NCBI RefSeq assembly: GCF_043678055.1
Contig: NZ_JBHEQA010000001.1
Coordinates: forward strand, 558,001-622,000
DNA from: Spongiimicrobium salis
GTDB taxonomy: Bacteria > Bacteroidota > Bacteroidia > Flavobacteriales > Flavobacteriaceae
Direction of reading: 5' to 3'
Length of the DNA stretch: 64,000 bases
Below are positions 62,099-64,000 of this stretch, piece by piece (the stretch's first letter is position 1; every line of letters begins with the position of its first letter). The notes below the pieces were generated by a model. It saw only the letters and a list, made by a program, of their open reading frames with translations. It had not been told where the DNA came from and did not search any database. The translations under genes were made by a program, and so were the position numbers.

Positions 62099-63442
62099 TT
62101 ATGCTACTTTTCTATTTTTACCGGTTTTCATTAACCCATCGTAATGCCTGTTCAATAAATACGAATTCACTTGTTGAACGGTATCTATAGCAACACCCAC
62201 CATAATGAGGAGTGATGTACCTCCATAAAACAAGGCCCATCCCGGTTGTACATTCAATAATTTAACTACGATTGCCGGCAATACGGCCAACAATGCCAAA
62301 AATAACGATCCTGGCAACGTAATCAATGACATGATCTTATCTAGATAATCTCCTGTTTCCTTTCCTGGTCGAATACCTGGAATAAAACCTCCACTACGCT
62401 TCAAATCATCTGCCATTTTATTGGTAGGAACTGTTATGGCCGTATAGAAATACGTAAATATCACAATCAACAGTCCAAACAAAATATTATAAGCCAAGCC
62501 AAAAATATCTGCAAACTGCACTTCCATCCATTGTCCCGCTGCAGTATTGTTAAAGGTCTTTCCAATTAAACTTGGCGCAAACATAATAGCCTGTGCAAAG
62601 ATAATAGGCATCACCCCAGAAGCATTCAATTTTAAAGGAATGTATTGTCTTGATCCCATTACATTTTTTTCGTAGCCTCCAGAAGCCGTTCTTCTTGCAT
62701 ATTGTACTGGAATCTGACGCGTAGCCATTACCAATAACACACTAGCAAGAATGACCAAAAACCAGATGATTACTTCTACAAGAACCAACAAAGGACCTCC
62801 ATTACCATCGGTATTTCTAGAGATAACTTCTTGAACGAAAGATTGTGGCAATGTGGCAATGATTCCAATCATAATCAACAAGGAAATACCGTTACCAATA
62901 CCTTTATCTGTAATCTTCTCCCCCAACCACATGGCAAACACACAACCTGTTACCAAAATAATTACGGCAGGGATAATAAAATCCAATCCTTTTCCAAGTA
63001 CGAAAGCACTGTCTGGAACACCCAATGCCCCTAATCCATATAAATATGCAGGAGCTTGAACGATACAAATACCAATAGTCAACCACCTTGTGATTTGGTT
63101 GATGGTTTTTCTTCCACTTTCCCCTTCCTTCTGCAATTTTTGAAGGTAAGGAATTGCGATTCCCATAAGCTGAACCACAATGGAAGCAGAAATGTAAGGC
63201 ATAATACCCAAGGCAAATACAGAAACATTGGAAAAAGCCCCTCCTGTAAATGCATTTAAAAGTCCAAAGATTCCATCACCTGTATTGGAAGCCAGTTCTG
63301 CCAATTGCGCAGTATCAACTCCGGGCAGTGCAATCTGTGCACCAAAACGGTATACCAAAAGCAAACCCAAGGTCACTAAAATTCTCCCTTTGAGCTCTTC
63401 TATTTTCCAAATATTGGATAATGTTTCAAAAAACTTTTTCAT
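62099..63442 (-). CDS. secY: Protein translocase subunit SecY
   Basis: 447 residues with ten membrane helices. Conserved: NIWKIEELKGRILVTLGLLLVYRFGAQIALPGVD, the RR..GQGNG-like cytoplasmic loop region, and GGFIPGIRPGKET. Channel of the Sec translocon. The stop is 2 bases from the infA start. Confidence 0.98.
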   Translation of the reverse strand: MKKFFETLSNIWKIEELKGRILVTLGLLLVYRFGAQIALPGVDTAQLAELASNTGDGIFGLLNAFTGGAFSNVSVFALGIMPYISASIVVQLMGIAIPYLQKLQKEGESGRKTINQITRWLTIGICIVQAPAYLYGLGALGVPDSAFVLGKGLDFIIPAVIILVTGCVFAMWLGEKITDKGIGNGISLLIMIGIIATLPQSFVQEVISRNTDGNGGPLLVLVEVIIWFLVILASVLLVMATRQIPVQYARRTASGGYEKNVMGSRQYIPLKLNASGVMPIIFAQAIMFAPSLIGKTFNNTAAGQWMEVQFADIFGLAYNILFGLLIVIFTYFYTAITVPTNKMADDLKRSGGFIPGIRPGKETGDYLDKIMSLITLPGSLFLALLAVLPAIVVKLLNVQPGWALFYGGTSLLIMVGVAIDTVQQVNSYLLNRHYDGLMKTGKNRKVA

Positions 63443-63454
63443 AACATGCGTTGC

Positions 63455-63907
63455 TTATAAACTTATTGCTTCTCCTCCTGCAGCTTCAATAGCAGCTTTG
63501 GCTGTGGCAGTAAATTTATGTACAGAAACTTTAAGGGAAGCTTTTAATTCACCCCCACCTAAAATCTTTACTAAATCATTTTTTCGGGCCAATCTATTTT
63601 CTACAAGCGTATCTAAAGTAACCTCGTCTTTAACGATACCTTTATCTACCAATTCTTGTAATTTATTTAAATTGATTCCGCTGTATTCTTTTCTATTGAT
63701 ATTGGTAAAACCAAATTTAGGAACACGACGTTGCAAAGGCATCTGTCCACCTTCAAAACCAATCTTCTTGGAATATCCAGATCGAGACTTAGCCCCTTTG
63801 TGACCTCTTGTTGCCGTTCCTCCTTTACCAGTACCTTGTCCTCTACCAACAATCTTTCCACTTCTATTGGATGCGCCTTCTGCCGGTTTTAAATTGCTTA
63901 AATTCAT
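63455..63907 (-). CDS. rplO: 50S ribosomal protein L15
   Basis: 150 residues. MNLSNLKPAEGASNRSGKIVGRGQGTGKGGTATRGHKGAKSR is the classic glycine-rich N-terminus; the C-terminal half has VHKFTATAKAAIEAAGG. Confidence 0.98.
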   Translation of the reverse strand: MNLSNLKPAEGASNRSGKIVGRGQGTGKGGTATRGHKGAKSRSGYSKKIGFEGGQMPLQRRVPKFGFTNINRKEYSGINLNKLQELVDKGIVKDEVTLDTLVENRLARKNDLVKILGGGELKASLKVSVHKFTATAKAAIEAAGGEAISL

Positions 63908-63924
63908 TACACTATAATTATATG

Positions 63925-64000
63925 TTAAGCTTCTTCAGAAGAAACTAAGTGTTTGACTTTATTTATCATACCAATAATATTTGGCGTGGCCTCGTGTTCT
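63925..64000 (-). CDS. rpmD: 50S ribosomal protein L30, C-terminal part
   Basis: The last 24 residues are readable (EHEATPNIIGMINKVKHLV then SSEEA) before a TAA at 63925; the gene continues beyond the window edge. The sequence and position before rplO identify L30. Confidence 0.93.
   Translation of the reverse strand, partial: EHEATPNIIGMINKVKHLVSSEEA

Noticed and set aside
1..64000. tRNA, rRNA, CRISPR and SRP RNA genes
   Set aside because: I looked for T-loop motifs, repeat-spacer patterns and an ffs-like hairpin near ffh and saw none; a covariance search would be decisive.

Overview
The window reads as chromosome of a marine-type member of the Flavobacteriaceae (Bacteroidota). Evidence: low-to-moderate GC, few Shine-Dalgarno sequences, TAnnTTTG-type -7 promoter boxes, many lipoproteins, a TonB-dependent receptor with STN and carboxypeptidase-regulatory domains, FecR with a DUF4974-type C-terminus, DUF5777 and DUF1343 proteins, and the conserved block rpmD-rplO-secY-infA-rpmJ-rpsM-rpsK-rpsD-rpoA-rplQ followed by carA-eno. 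No rRNA, tRNA, CRISPR array, prophage or insertion sequence was found.

Layout. 1-13.2 kb: metabolic and envelope genes (partial SulP transporter, ankyrin protein, secreted duplicated-domain protein, acyl-CoA ligase, Crp-type regulator, aldose epimerase and M20 peptidase operon, cystathionine beta-synthase, LolC/E-like permease, NamZ-type hydrolase, fatty acid hydroxylase, YkgJ-type protein). 13.2-23.5 kb: small housekeeping and unknown genes, including a lipoprotein metalloprotease with an archaemetzincin-like signature, queE, an exported RidA, a HerA/DUF853 ATPase, a DUF1643 protein, a cupin, a hydrolase, a VOC protein and a DUF4349 lipoprotein. 23.5-31.6 kb: a GAF-HisKA-REC-HPt hybrid kinase; a YceI/cytochrome-type lipoprotein pair divergent from an OB-fold/DUF5777/trypsin-like protease group; a patch of repeat-like inverted sequences; and a TolB-like propeller protein. 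31.6-34 kb: folD and ffh.

34-41.6 kb is the most distinctive part. An ECF sigma factor, a FecR anti-sigma factor and a TonB-dependent transducer are grouped with two paralogous acidic lipoproteins that share an N-terminal half but carry one versus three C-terminal lipocalin-like units. Upstream of each lipoprotein and of fecR I find the same bipartite motif, GTAGGGT(A/T)TT-N10-(G/A)TTGTT, at the same internal spacing. It looks like the promoter recognised by the local sigma factor. The sigma gene lacks it and has a housekeeping-like -7 box.

41.5-57.4 kb: MtfA-like peptidase, argS, an SDR/BCCT pair, two guanidine-modifying enzymes (CtlX and a DDAH-like protein) separated by two self-regulated switches (a PadR unit with an operator inside its promoter, and a BlaI/M56 unit with three AACTA-N6-TAGTT operators), then gltA, glgA and eno. 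57.5-64 kb: carA and the end of the spc/alpha ribosomal operon, all on the minus strand.
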